This document shows positions 19,439 through 28,296 of a DNA stretch of 64,000 nucleotides, piece after piece. This DNA comes from Massilia agrisoli. GTDB lineage: Bacteria; Pseudomonadota; Gammaproteobacteria; Burkholderiales; Burkholderiaceae_D. The position numbers and the translations under genes were made by a program. The stretch spans positions 1 to 64,000 of the forward strand of contig NZ_JAJHPV010000009.1 in assembly GCF_020831365.1 (NCBI RefSeq), given 5' to 3'. The stretch's first letter is position 1; the number at the start of each line of letters is the position of its first letter. The notes under the pieces are model-generated. The model worked only from the letters and a program-made list of their open reading frames with translations. It had not been told where the DNA came from and did not search any database.

Positions 19439-20482
19439 GTGCTCGCCTTTTACAACGAACACCACGCGCAGCACCGCGGCCGCTTCGAGATCTTCCGCGG
19501 CGAGATGGTGCCGTGCTTTGAAAAGCCGGAACGCGCGGACCTCGTCGTCGCCGAATTCGCGCGCCGCGGTTTAGGCCAGGTCGTCACGCCGCACGGCGTG
19601 CCGCTGGTGTCGCTCGAACGCATCCACACGCCGCGCTACCTGCACTTCCTGCGCACCGCCTGGAGCGAATGGCTGGCGCTCGACCCGGCCAATGCGACCA
19701 AGGACGCCTTCCCCGCCGTGTGGCCGGTGCGCAGCCTGCGTGACGACGTCGAGCCGGAAAACTTCTGCGCCCGCATGGGCCTGTACTCGATGGACAGCGG
19801 CACCCCGCTGACTGCCGGCACCTGGATCGCCGCCAAGACCGGCGCCGACTGCGCCGTCAACGCCGCGCATGCGCTGCGCCTTGGCGAGAAGGGCACGTTC
19901 GCGCTGACCCGTCCGCCCGGCCACCATGCAGGCGCCGATTTCTTCGGCGGCTACTGCTTCCTGAATAACGCGGCGCTCGCGGCCCAGCACCTGCTCGACG
20001 ACGGTGCAAAAAGGGTCGCCATCCTCGACATCGACTACCATCACGGCAACGGCACGCAGAGCATTTTCTATGGCCGCGACGATGTGCTGTTCGTGTCGAT
20101 CCACGGCGACCCGCGTACCGAGTTTCCGTTCTACCTGGGCTATGCCGATGAAACCGGGACAGGCGCCGGCCTTGGCTACAACATGAATTTGCCGCTGGCG
20201 GCAGGCGCCACCCCGGCGCAGTGGTTCGCCGCGCTGGAGACGGCCTGCATCCGGATCAACAGCTATGCGCCGGACGCGCTGGTGGTGTCGCTCGGCGTCG
20301 ACACCTGGGCCGGCGACCCGATCTCGAAATTCACCTTGCAAAGCGCCGATTTCCTGCGCATCGGCGAACGCCTGGGCTACCTCGGGCTGCCCACCGCCTT
20401 CGTGTTCGAAGGCGGTTACGCCGTCGATGAAATCGGCATCAATGTCGTCAACGTGCTCGAAGGTTTCGAGACCGCCGCTTAA
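19439..20482 (+). CDS. Histone deacetylase family protein (acetylpolyamine amidohydrolase-like)
   Basis: Zinc-dependent amidohydrolase of the arginase/deacetylase fold that removes acetyl groups from amines, probably polyamines. The 347-residue protein contains RPPGHHAGADFFGGYCFLNN (catalytic His pair), DIDYHHGNGTQ (zinc Asp and His), DTWAGDP (second zinc Asp) and FEGGYAVDE. The start is inferred at GTG 19439 with GAAGG six bases upstream; the frame is open further into gshA but homology starts at the LAFYNEHHAQH region. A GNAT gene follows after 20 bases. Confidence 0.85.
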   Translation: MLAFYNEHHAQHRGRFEIFRGEMVPCFEKPERADLVVAEFARRGLGQVVTPHGVPLVSLERIHTPRYLHFLRTAWSEWLALDPANATKDAFPAVWPVRSLRDDVEPENFCARMGLYSMDSGTPLTAGTWIAAKTGADCAVNAAHALRLGEKGTFALTRPPGHHAGADFFGGYCFLNNAALAAQHLLDDGAKRVAILDIDYHHGNGTQSIFYGRDDVLFVSIHGDPRTEFPFYLGYADETGTGAGLGYNMNLPLAAGATPAQWFAALETACIRINSYAPDALVVSLGVDTWAGDPISKFTLQSADFLRIGERLGYLGLPTAFVFEGGYAVDEIGINVVNVLEGFETAA

Positions 20483-20502
20483 AGATTAAAAGGATTTTCC
20501 GC

Positions 20503-20955
20503 ATGACCGAATGGCAGTGGAGCAGCTTTGCTGACCTCCCCAACGCAGACCTGTACGAGATGCTGGCCCAGCGCCAGAACGTGTTTGTCCTTGAACAGCA
20601 ATGCCTCTATCCCGACCTGGACGGCTACGACCAGGATGCCTGGCACCTGCTGGGCTGGCGTGTTATCGACGGCAAGCGCCAGCTGGCCGCCTGCCTGCGC
20701 GTGATCGCGCCCGGCGTGAAGTACGCCGAGATGTCCATCGGCCGGGTGCTGTCGACAACTGCTGCGCGCGGCACCGGCATCGGCCGCGAGCTGCTGCGTG
20801 AGGGCATCGCGCGCGCCGAACAGCTGTACCCGGGCCACCGCATCCGCATCGGCGCCCAGCAGTACCTCGAAGCCTTCTACGGCAGCTTCGGTTTCAAGAC
20901 CGTGTCCGAGCCCTACGACGAAGACGGCATCATGCACGTCGAGATGCTGCGCTAG
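20503..20955 (+). CDS. ElaA-type GNAT acetyltransferase
   Basis: A 150-residue acetyltransferase of the ElaA family. It has the N-terminal WQWSSFADLPNADLYEML typical of ElaA, QCLYPDLDGYDQDAWHL, and the acetyl-CoA loop ARGTGIGRELLREGI near 90. The substrate is unknown. An AAGGA-like sequence (AAAAGGA) lies just upstream of the ATG. It follows the HDAC-family gene by 20 bases and its last 26 bases overlap the 3' end of the convergent HAF-repeat gene. Confidence 0.88.
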   Translation: MTEWQWSSFADLPNADLYEMLAQRQNVFVLEQQCLYPDLDGYDQDAWHLLGWRVIDGKRQLAACLRVIAPGVKYAEMSIGRVLSTTAARGTGIGRELLREGIARAEQLYPGHRIRIGAQQYLEAFYGSFGFKTVSEPYDEDGIMHVEMLR

Positions 20956-22018
20956 CCCGTCCGGCCGCCAGCACGCCCAGCCCCGCCAGCATCAGCATCA
21001 CGGTGCCGGGCTCCGGAATCTGCGGCACCACCTCCAGCAGCAAGGCCTGGCAGTTGTCGCCCATGCAGCCAAAGGCCGCGATCTGGCCCATGTCATTGAT
21101 GCCGCGCGCCTCGTGCAGCACCCAGCCCGACGCCGGGTCGATCAGCGAATTCAGGTCGGTCATCGCGCCGCCGCTGTAGAGGAATGCGCGGCTGTCGAAG
21201 TCGCCTGCGAGGCCGGAAGTGCCGACCACCTGCCCAAGCCCGTTGAGGCCGTACGCAAAGCTGCGCCCGCCGCCCAGGGTGCCGAGGTCAATCATGATGC
21301 CGTCGGTGTACAGGAAAGCATGCTCAACGCTGCCGGCGGTGTAGGAATGGCCCGCGACCTGGCCGGCGTCGTTGATGGCGGCCGCGCTGCTGAGGCTGCC
21401 GCCGAGCGTCCCCAGGTCGCGCATCGCACCGTTCTCATAGATGAAGGCGTGCACAGGCGTGCCGGGCCCCGGTTCCATACTGACCGAGGATTCGCCGGCC
21501 ACCTGCCCCGCATTGTTGATGGCCGTGGCGAGCGCAAAATCGCCGCCGAGCGTGCCGATGTCGCGCATCTGGCCATCGGAAAAGAGAAAGCCGCGGAACT
21601 CGCCCGCAGCGTTGTTGGACTGGCCCGCCACCTGCCCTGCGGCGTTGACGCCCAGCCCGAAGCTGCTGGCCCCGCCAAGCGTGCCAAGCGGCGCCATGCT
21701 CCTGCCGTCGTAAAGGAAGGCGCGGCTCTGCTCGCTTGAGCTCGTGTACCCGGCCACCAGGCCATTGCTGCTGATGGCGCGCGCGCTGCTCATGTTGCCG
21801 GCGGCGCCCAGGTCGGTCAGCACGCCCCCGGACCAGATGAATGCGTGCCCTTCGCCGCCGACGCCGACGTCGCCCACGACCTGGCCGGCGTTATTGATCG
21901 CGTGTGCGTAAGTATTGGCCGGCAATGCCGTGATGGAATACAAAGGCGCGGCCAGCGCGGGTGGAGCCCACAGCCCCAGTGCCGCGAGCATGCCTGCAAT
22001 TTTGGCTTTTGAAAACAT
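20930..22018 (-). CDS. HAF-repeat PEP-CTERM protein
   Basis: A 362-residue exported protein. It has a signal peptide (MFSKAKIAGMLAALGL...ALA), then about seven HAF repeats of roughly 40-48 residues, each with AINNAGQVAG followed by HAF(L/I)Y and ending DLGTLGG, which should fold as a beta-propeller-like array. The C-terminus is a PEP-CTERM signal: IPEPGTVMLMLAGLGVLA, then an Arg-containing tail. PEP-CTERM proteins are sorted by exosortase to the envelope or exopolysaccharide; no exosortase gene is in the window. I chose ATG 22018 with AAAGGA eight bases upstream, inside a perfect hairpin. Confidence 0.88.
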   Translation of the reverse strand: MFSKAKIAGMLAALGLWAPPALAAPLYSITALPANTYAHAINNAGQVVGDVGVGGEGHAFIWSGGVLTDLGAAGNMSSARAISSNGLVAGYTSSSEQSRAFLYDGRSMAPLGTLGGASSFGLGVNAAGQVAGQSNNAAGEFRGFLFSDGQMRDIGTLGGDFALATAINNAGQVAGESSVSMEPGPGTPVHAFIYENGAMRDLGTLGGSLSSAAAINDAGQVAGHSYTAGSVEHAFLYTDGIMIDLGTLGGGRSFAYGLNGLGQVVGTSGLAGDFDSRAFLYSGGAMTDLNSLIDPASGWVLHEARGINDMGQIAAFGCMGDNCQALLLEVVPQIPEPGTVMLMLAGLGVLAAGRASAASRRA

Positions 22019-22021
22019 GGC

Positions 22022-22045
22022 GGGATTCCTTTCGATTGGAATCCC
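22022..22045. promoter_or_regulatory. Perfect hairpin over the ribosome-binding site of the HAF-repeat gene
   Basis: The eight-base arms GGGATTCC (22022-22029) and GGAATCCC (22038-22045) flank an eight-base loop, only three bases from the start codon. On the minus strand the AAAGGA ribosome-binding site lies partly in the loop and partly in one arm. It may limit translation, or be a protein-binding dyad. Confidence 0.55.
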
Positions 22046-22135
22046 AAGCATGCTGGCGCGCGGCGTTCCAGGGTCTGCGCCAGATCATTCGCGCGCCATG
22101 GACGTTGCGAATTCATCAAGCGCACGCGGCAATTG

Positions 22136-24013
22136 TCAGATGGCGATCTGGGTGCCCAGCTCGATTACCCGGTTGGGGGGAATCTGGTAATAGTCCGCCG
22201 CGCCGCGCGCATTGCGCGACATCGCCACGAACAGGTGTTCGCGCCATGGCGACATGCCGCCGCCCGGCGCCGAGATCACCGTCTGGCGCGCGATGAAGAA
22301 CGAGGTCTCCATCATTTCGAACTCCAAGCCGCCCGCGGCTGCCAGCTTGAGGATGTGCGGGATATCCGGTTCATCCTTGAAGCCGTAATACACGTTCAGC
22401 TGGTAGCACATGTGCCCCAGGTCGACGATCTTGACCTGTTCGCTTTCTGGCACCCATGGCTCTTCCATGATATGCACCGTCAGGAACGCAACGCGCTCGT
22501 GCAGCACCTTGTTATGCGACAGGTTGTGGAGCAGCGCGTGCGGCACGCCATCGCTTTCACCGCGCAGGAAGATGGCGGTGCCGTACACGCGCGCCGGCGG
22601 CGCCACGAACAGCGAGTCGAGGAAATCGGGCAGCGGGATCGCGTGCTTCTGGAGGTTCTGGAACACCAGCTCGCGGCCGTGCTTCCAGGTCATCATCGCG
22701 GTGAACAGGATCGCGCCGAGCAGCAGCGGGAACCAGCCGCCGTGGAACAGCTTCAGCGCGGTCGACGACAGCAGCATCACGTCGATCACGAAGAAGAAGC
22801 CGGTCGCAGCGAAGCACAGCGCCAGCGGCAGGTGCCAGCGGTAGCGGGTGACGAAGAAGGTCAGGATGGTGGTGCACAGCATGGTCGCGGTGACGGCAAT
22901 GCCGTAGGCGCCGGCCAGTTCGTCGGACGACCCGAACGACACCACCGCCAGCAGCACAACGGCCAGCTGCAGCCAGTTCACGGCTGGAATGTAGATCTGG
23001 CCGATCTCGCTGGCCGACGTATGCAACACCCGCATGCGCGGCAGCAGGCCAAGCGCGATGGCCTGCTTGGTCATCGAGAAGGTGCCTGAGATGGTGGCTT
23101 GCGATGCGATCACCGCCGCCATCGTCGACAACAGCACCAGCGGGTACACGCTCCAGCTGCCCAGCTGGTTGTAGAACGGGTTCGATACCGCTTCCGGATG
23201 ATTGATCAGTACCGCGCCCTGGCCCAGGTAGTTCAGCGCCAGCGCCGGGAAGGCCACCGTGAACCACGCGAGCCGGATCGGCTTCTTGCCGAAGTGGCCC
23301 ATGTCGGCGTACAGCGCTTCGGCCCCAGTGATCGCCAGCACCACCGCGCCCAGCGCAATGAATGCGATGAAGCCGTTTTCCAGCATGAAGCGCAGCGCAT
23401 GCAACGGGTTGAGCGCCGCCAGGATCTGCGGCGCCTCGATGATGTTCACGATGCCCATCGCAGCCAGCGCAATGAACCACACCACCATGACCGGGCCGAA
23501 CCAGCGGCCGATACCGCCGGTGCCGCGCGACTGCAGCGAATACAGCCCGACCAGCACCACCATCGAGATAGGCACCACATACTGCTTCATGCCCGGCGCG
23601 GCGACTTCGAGGCCTTCGATTGCGCCAAGCACCGAAATGGCGGGGGTGATCACGCTGTCGCCGTAGAACATGGTGGCGCCAAAGACGCCAAGCATCATGA
23701 GCGGCACATACCAGCCCGAGGCCTTGGTGACTGAATTGAGCGCCAGCGCCATCAGCGCCATGACGCCGCCCTCGCCGCGGTTATCGGCGCGCAGTACCAG
23801 GGTGACGTACTTCAGCGAAACGATCATGGTCAGCGCCCAGAAGATCAGCGACAGGATGCCGAGCAGGTTGGGAGTGTTGAGCGCGAGGCCGTGGGTGGGG
23901 TCGAAAACAGCTTTCAGCGTGTAGAGCGGGCTGGTGCCGATGTCGCCGTAGACGATGCCGACGGCGGCCAGCGTCAGGCCAGCAATACTGCTTTTCCTGT
24001 GATCCGAGGTCAA
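22136..24013 (-). CDS. kup: Low-affinity potassium uptake protein Kup
   Basis: Inner-membrane proton-coupled K+ symporter of 625 residues. The N-terminal GIVYGDIGTSPLYTLKAVF near 20-38 is the KUP/HAK signature, followed by about 12 hydrophobic segments and a cytosolic C-terminal domain. The only start compatible with the full N-terminus is TTG at 24013, preceded by AAGGTG. No ATG exists between it and the first membrane helix, so a rare start codon is likely. It is transcribed alone; the rarD gene diverges on the other side. Confidence 0.94.
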   Translation of the reverse strand: MTSDHRKSSIAGLTLAAVGIVYGDIGTSPLYTLKAVFDPTHGLALNTPNLLGILSLIFWALTMIVSLKYVTLVLRADNRGEGGVMALMALALNSVTKASGWYVPLMMLGVFGATMFYGDSVITPAISVLGAIEGLEVAAPGMKQYVVPISMVVLVGLYSLQSRGTGGIGRWFGPVMVVWFIALAAMGIVNIIEAPQILAALNPLHALRFMLENGFIAFIALGAVVLAITGAEALYADMGHFGKKPIRLAWFTVAFPALALNYLGQGAVLINHPEAVSNPFYNQLGSWSVYPLVLLSTMAAVIASQATISGTFSMTKQAIALGLLPRMRVLHTSASEIGQIYIPAVNWLQLAVVLLAVVSFGSSDELAGAYGIAVTATMLCTTILTFFVTRYRWHLPLALCFAATGFFFVIDVMLLSSTALKLFHGGWFPLLLGAILFTAMMTWKHGRELVFQNLQKHAIPLPDFLDSLFVAPPARVYGTAIFLRGESDGVPHALLHNLSHNKVLHERVAFLTVHIMEEPWVPESEQVKIVDLGHMCYQLNVYYGFKDEPDIPHILKLAAAGGLEFEMMETSFFIARQTVISAPGGGMSPWREHLFVAMSRNARGAADYYQIPPNRVIELGTQIAI

Positions 24014-24210
24014 AATTGCACCTTATTGTTGTTTTGATGCGTTGCACAATATGCCAAGGAAAGGCAATTTGCAAGTGGAATTGGGTTTGTGTCCGGATGC
24101 ACTTTACCATCGACGCACCGGTGTGGCTCTTTCAATAAGGAGCCAGCGCCAGCGGCGATTTTTCAACTCAGCGATAATGTTGTCCTAGCGAATTCTTTTG
24201 ATTGTTCCTC

Positions 24211-25080
24211 ATGCGCACCGGCATCCTGTCCGCCGCCCTGGCCTTCCTGTGCTGGGGCCTGTTCCCTCTCTACTTCCACGCGCTGAACGAGGTGCCGCCG
24301 ACCCAGATCCTGGTCCACCGCGTGGTCTGGTCGCTGCTGTTCCTGATGATCGTGCTGACCGTGCGGCGCCAGTGGGCATGGGTGCGGCCGCTGATGGGCC
24401 AGCCGCGCGTGATCGGCAGTTTCGCCATCAGCTCGCTGCTGCTGTCAGGGAACTGGCTGCTGTACATCTGGGCGGTCAACAACGGGCACGTGATTGAATC
24501 GAGCCTGGGCTACTTCATCAACCCGCTGGTCAACGTCATGCTGGGCTACGTGGTGCTGAAGGAGCGCTTGCGCCGCGGCCAGTGGGCGGCGATTGCGCTG
24601 GCCGCATGCGGCGTGGCCTGGCTGGCGTGGGACGCCGGCCGCATGCCATGGATTGCCCTGTTGCTGGCCGCGTCCTTCGGTCTGTATGGCCTGATGCGCA
24701 AGACGGCCGCGCTGGGCGCGCTGGAAGGCCTGTCGTTCGAAACCATGCTGCTGTTCCCATTCGCGGCGGGCTATGTGGCGTGGCTGTCGATGAATGGCGA
24801 GAACTCCTTCATCAACACGGCCTCCGACAGCACCCGCTGGCTGCTGGTCGCCGCCGGGCCGATCACCGCCATTCCGCTGCTGCTGTTTGCCGCGGGCGCG
24901 CGCAAGATCCCGCTGTCGGTGCTCGGCCTGCTGCAGTACATCGGCCCGACCATCCAGTTCGCACTGGGCATCTTCCTGTTCCACGAAGCCTTCACCTCGG
25001 GCAAGCTGATCGGCTTCCTGATGATCTGGAGCGCGCTGGCGCTGTACGCCGCCGAAGGGCTGTGGAAGCGCTCGAACTAA
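24211..25080 (+). CDS. rarD: RarD protein, EamA-family transporter
   Basis: Inner-membrane drug/metabolite-superfamily transporter of 289 residues with ten hydrophobic segments. The start MRTGILSAALAFLCWGLFPLYFHAL and the later NWLLYIWAVNNGHVIESSLGYF-type stretch (about 88-109) are characteristic of RarD. FAAGARKIPLSVLGLLQYIGP marks the second half. It has been called chloramphenicol-sensitive, but its substrate is unsettled. The start is ATG 24211; an in-frame TTG nine bases upstream is less likely. Confidence 0.88.
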   Translation: MRTGILSAALAFLCWGLFPLYFHALNEVPPTQILVHRVVWSLLFLMIVLTVRRQWAWVRPLMGQPRVIGSFAISSLLLSGNWLLYIWAVNNGHVIESSLGYFINPLVNVMLGYVVLKERLRRGQWAAIALAACGVAWLAWDAGRMPWIALLLAASFGLYGLMRKTAALGALEGLSFETMLLFPFAAGYVAWLSMNGENSFINTASDSTRWLLVAAGPITAIPLLLFAAGARKIPLSVLGLLQYIGPTIQFALGIFLFHEAFTSGKLIGFLMIWSALALYAAEGLWKRSN

Positions 25081-25099
25081 GCGTGCGGATGGGCGCCGG

Positions 25100-25573
25100 T
25101 CAGGCGCGGGCCGGTTGCGTTGACAAGGCCACGATCGCCGCACCTGCAGCGACCATCAAAGCGTCTTCAACCAGGCCGCTGCGGGTCTGGCCGATGCGCG
25201 CCATCGCCTCCTTGCGGCCGGCGAGCGTCAGGTAGGCAAGCGGGACTGCGGTAGCGACCGCCACTGCGGCTCCGGTACGCTCGCGCCCCTGCGGCGCCAA
25301 CGCCGCGCCCGCGATCCCGGCGCTCATGACGCGCGCCAGCAAGCCCAGGGCGGCGGTCCGGTCGGGCGCGGTCTTCATCTTGTCGCCAAGTAGTTCCCCG
25401 GCCCCCATCGCCAGCGCACCGAACTTGAACAGGGGCCGATCCAGCAGGAATAGTTCGCCAGGCGTACGACGCCCGGCCAGGCGCGCCGCCGCGATCGTGG
25501 CCATTGGCGTCATCGATCGCGCGCTTGCTACCGCGCCGATCAGGATGGAGGACAGCAAGCTCCGACTGTTCAT
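25100..25573 (-). CDS. DUF4126-like membrane protein
   Basis: A 157-residue hydrophobic protein. The N-terminal SILIGAVASARSMTPMATIAAARLAG, GALAMGAGELLGDKM and central ARVMSAGIAGAALA resemble DUF4126-family membrane proteins. Function is unknown. ATG 25573 is chosen because AGGGGTGA lies just upstream; an in-frame GTG at 25582 is possible. It is convergent with rarD, whose stop is 19 bases away, and divergent from udk. Confidence 0.6.
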   Translation of the reverse strand: MNSRSLLSSILIGAVASARSMTPMATIAAARLAGRRTPGELFLLDRPLFKFGALAMGAGELLGDKMKTAPDRTAALGLLARVMSAGIAGAALAPQGRERTGAAVAVATAVPLAYLTLAGRKEAMARIGQTRSGLVEDALMVAAGAAIVALSTQPARA

Positions 25574-25721
25574 CGTTATCACCCCTATGCATGTGGTTGA
25601 GCCTGGCGCGTTGTTTTTACCGCCAGCCGTCCTTCAGCTTAAGCTACAGTTCGTTGCGGTGTCGCCCGCCAGGATCCGCCGGGCACTGTCAGTTCGGTCG
25701 CCGCTCCGGTATCATTCGGGG

Positions 25722-26363
25722 ATGAATGAGATTTCCTTCCATCCGTTTGTCATTGGCGTCGCTGGCGGAAGCGGCAGCGGCAAGTCAACGGTGTCCCAGC
25801 AAGTACTGGCGTCGTTCGGCCCTGACATGGTATCGGTCGTGATGCAGGACGATTACTACTGCGACCAATCCGGCCTCACCCCCGAGGTCCGCCGCAAGCA
25901 GAATTACGACCATCCCCAGGCCTTTGACTGGCCACTGTTGGTAGAGCATGTACGCGCCTTGCGCGCTGGCGAAGCGATCCAGATGCCGGAGTACGATTTT
26001 ACAATCGACAACCGGTCAAACAAGACCATCCTGGTCAACCCGGCGCCGGTCATCGTGATCGAAGGCCTGTTTGCCTTGTACGACGCGAACCTGCGCAAAA
26101 TGATGTCGCTGAAGATCTTTGTCGACACCGCTCCGGACGTTCGCTTCATTCGCCGCATGCAAAGGGATATCGCCGAACGCGGCCGAACGCTCGACAGCAT
26201 CGTCGGCCAGTACCTGGACACGGTACGCCCGATGCACAAGCAATTCATCGAGCCAACCAAGCGCCACGCCGACGTCATCTTGCCCCACGGCGCCAATGGC
26301 CCGGCAGTCGATATGATTACCGCCAAGGTAGCCAGTGTCATTGGCAACTTGAAGCAGCCCTGA
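25722..26363 (+). CDS. udk: Uridine kinase
   Basis: Cytosolic P-loop kinase that phosphorylates uridine (and cytidine) in pyrimidine salvage. The 213-residue protein has Walker A GVAGGSGSGKST at about 12-23, MQDDYY near 42, YDHPQAFDW near 62 (substrate binding) and RRMQRDIAERGR near 145. The ATG at 25722 begins MNEISFHPFVIGV; the frame is open far upstream but without homology. Together with the nucleoside transporter at 53-59 kb it suggests active nucleoside salvage. Confidence 0.93.
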   Translation: MNEISFHPFVIGVAGGSGSGKSTVSQQVLASFGPDMVSVVMQDDYYCDQSGLTPEVRRKQNYDHPQAFDWPLLVEHVRALRAGEAIQMPEYDFTIDNRSNKTILVNPAPVIVIEGLFALYDANLRKMMSLKIFVDTAPDVRFIRRMQRDIAERGRTLDSIVGQYLDTVRPMHKQFIEPTKRHADVILPHGANGPAVDMITAKVASVIGNLKQP

Positions 26364-26379
26364 TCAACACAGCTGCTTT

Positions 26380-27612
26380 CTAAAAGCGCAACACCGCGCG
26401 GGTTCCAGTGCCGGCGGCGCTTTCGATCTCCAGCCCGATTCCGCTCCGTGCGGCCAGCCGGCCGACAATCGACAGGCCCAGCCCCAGGCCTTTACTGGCC
26501 TCCCCTTTCGCGCCCGCCTGGTGCAGGCCGGGCGCGATGCCAGGCCCGCTGTCCGTCACCACCAGGCAGCCCTGATCAACGGCGATGCGGACCTGCCCGG
26601 CCATCGTGTGGCCGAACGCGTTGCTGACCAGGTTGGACAGCAAAATCGACAGCGCGCCGCGGCGGCACACCGCGCAATCCTTCGCGTCCACGTCCACCAC
26701 TACCTCCACCGCTTTGCCGTCGAGCAGGTGCGCATGCTGGACCACCACGCTTTCAACCAGCGGCAGCAGGAGCACAGGTTCGGCCAACGGCGCCTGGCCG
26801 AGGTGTTCGCGGGCCAGCGCCAGCAGGGTGTCGACCGATTGCGCCATCGCCTGCGACGCCGCTGCGATGCGCTGTACCTGCGCCGCCTGTTGCGGCGCCA
26901 GCGGCTGGCCGGCCAGCAGGCGCGCCGCACCGCCAACCACGGCCAGCGGCGTGCGCAGCTCGTGGCTGGCGTCGCGCGTGAAGTGCTGCTCGCGTTCGAT
27001 GAAGTCGGCGATCCGGTCCATCGCCTGCTCCAGCCCCTTCGCCAGTGCGCCGATTTCGTTGTCCGGGAATTCGCGCGCAAAGCCGCGCGGCAGCCGCCCC
27101 GGCTCCGCCCGCGCGACCAGCGTCGCCAGGCGGTCGAGCGGCGCGGTCGCGCGGCGCGCCAGCCAGTAGCCGAAGCCCGCGGTCAGCGCCACCATCGCCA
27201 GCGCGAGTACGCCAAGCACGCCGGCCAGGAAAGGCAGGCGCGGGCGCACCACCAGCTCACGGCTTACTTCGGCGACGATGTAATACGGCGCCGCGCCTGG
27301 CGGCACCACATGGTAGTGGCGGCCTGCGTCGCCGAAGTATTCGCGCCCGCCATCGAACTGGCGCGCCAGGTCGGCCGGAAAGGTGCTTTTGTCGCGGTGG
27401 ATGCTGACAAAGTCGCGCAGCGGCTTGACCGGCTGCCCGCCGCCCCGCAGCTGGTGCGCGGTCTCCTGGCGCAGCATGTTGTCGAAGAAGCTGTCCTCGA
27501 CCGTGTACACGAACACCAGGCTGAATGCGGAGAAGCACAGCGCCGTTGCCAGCGCAAACACGGTGAACGCGCCGACAATCCTGCGGCGAAGGCTATATGG
27601 CCTGGCGCTCAT
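26380..27612 (-). CDS. Membrane sensor histidine kinase
   Basis: A 410-residue inner-membrane kinase. Membrane segments lie at about 12-34 and 127-150, enclosing a periplasmic sensor of about 90 residues. A HAMP-like linker follows, then the dimerisation helix with phospho-acceptor His217 in FTRDASHELRTPLAVV, and an ATPase domain with the N box LLSNLVSNAFGH, DSGPGIAP and GLGLGLSIV. The ATG at 27612 overlaps the response-regulator stop by four bases (ATGA), so the pair is coupled. The frame continues upstream into the regulator but without homology. The stimulus is unknown. Confidence 0.9.
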   Translation of the reverse strand: MSARPYSLRRRIVGAFTVFALATALCFSAFSLVFVYTVEDSFFDNMLRQETAHQLRGGGQPVKPLRDFVSIHRDKSTFPADLARQFDGGREYFGDAGRHYHVVPPGAAPYYIVAEVSRELVVRPRLPFLAGVLGVLALAMVALTAGFGYWLARRATAPLDRLATLVARAEPGRLPRGFAREFPDNEIGALAKGLEQAMDRIADFIEREQHFTRDASHELRTPLAVVGGAARLLAGQPLAPQQAAQVQRIAAASQAMAQSVDTLLALAREHLGQAPLAEPVLLLPLVESVVVQHAHLLDGKAVEVVVDVDAKDCAVCRRGALSILLSNLVSNAFGHTMAGQVRIAVDQGCLVVTDSGPGIAPGLHQAGAKGEASKGLGLGLSIVGRLAARSGIGLEIESAAGTGTRAVLRF

Positions 27613-28283
27613 GCGGCTGCGTCGATACGAAAACCCACGCCGTGCACTGTCAGCAGCATCGGGCGCGCGAACGGCTTGTCCAGCGCCTGGCGCAGCAGGT
27701 ACATGTGGCTGCGCAGCGCATCCGAGTCGGGCGGATCGTCGCGCCACAAGGCATGCGTCAGTTCCGAGCGCGTCACCGTGCGCGGGTGCGCTTCGGCCAG
27801 CGCCAGCAATATCTGGTAGCCGGCCGGGTGGAGGCGCAGCGGCTGCCCATCGCGCGCGGCCGTCTGGGCCTGGCGGTCGATGGCCAGGCTCCCAATCGCT
27901 AAAGTGTGATGCTGGTGCAGCGTGTGGCGCCGCGCCAGCGCATGGCAGCGCGCCAGCAGTTCTTCGAGCGCGAATGGCTTGACCAGGTAATCGTCGGCGC
28001 CGCTGTCGAAGCCCGCCAGCTTGTCGTGCAGCGCGTCGCGCGCGGTCAGCATCAGCACCGGAATGCGGCGCGCATGCTGTTCGCGCAACCGCCGGCACAC
28101 TTCGAGCCCGTCGAGGCCCGGCAAGGTCAGGTCGAGCAGTACGAGGTCGTAATGGTTGTCGAGCGCAAGCTGCAGCCCGTGCGCGCCGTCGGCGGCAAAG
28201 TCGGCGCTGTGGCCATGCTGCTCCAGGCCTTCGGCCAGGTTGCGCGCCAGGGGCGCATGGTCTTCGACGACGAGTATGTGCAC
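27609..28283 (-). CDS. OmpR-type response regulator, partner of the adjacent kinase
   Basis: A 224-residue two-domain regulator. The receiver has the acidic pair in VVEDH, phospho-acceptor Asp51 in LLDLTLPGLDG and Lys102 in YLVKPF. The C-terminal winged helix ends VHGVGFRID. The start is GTG 28283 with AAAGGA nine bases upstream. It precedes the histidine kinase with a four-base overlap and follows the DJ-1 gene by 13 bases, so the DJ-1 protein may be coregulated. Confidence 0.92.
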   Translation of the reverse strand: MHILVVEDHAPLARNLAEGLEQHGHSADFAADGAHGLQLALDNHYDLVLLDLTLPGLDGLEVCRRLREQHARRIPVLMLTARDALHDKLAGFDSGADDYLVKPFALEELLARCHALARRHTLHQHHTLAIGSLAIDRQAQTAARDGQPLRLHPAGYQILLALAEAHPRTVTRSELTHALWRDDPPDSDALRSHMYLLRQALDKPFARPMLLTVHGVGFRIDAAA

Positions 28284-28296
28284 GGACTGCGGTCCT

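Noticed and set aside
22052-22135. Sigma-54 promoter for the HAF-repeat gene
   Set aside because: CTGGCG occurs, but GG-N10-GC with a TTGC box does not.
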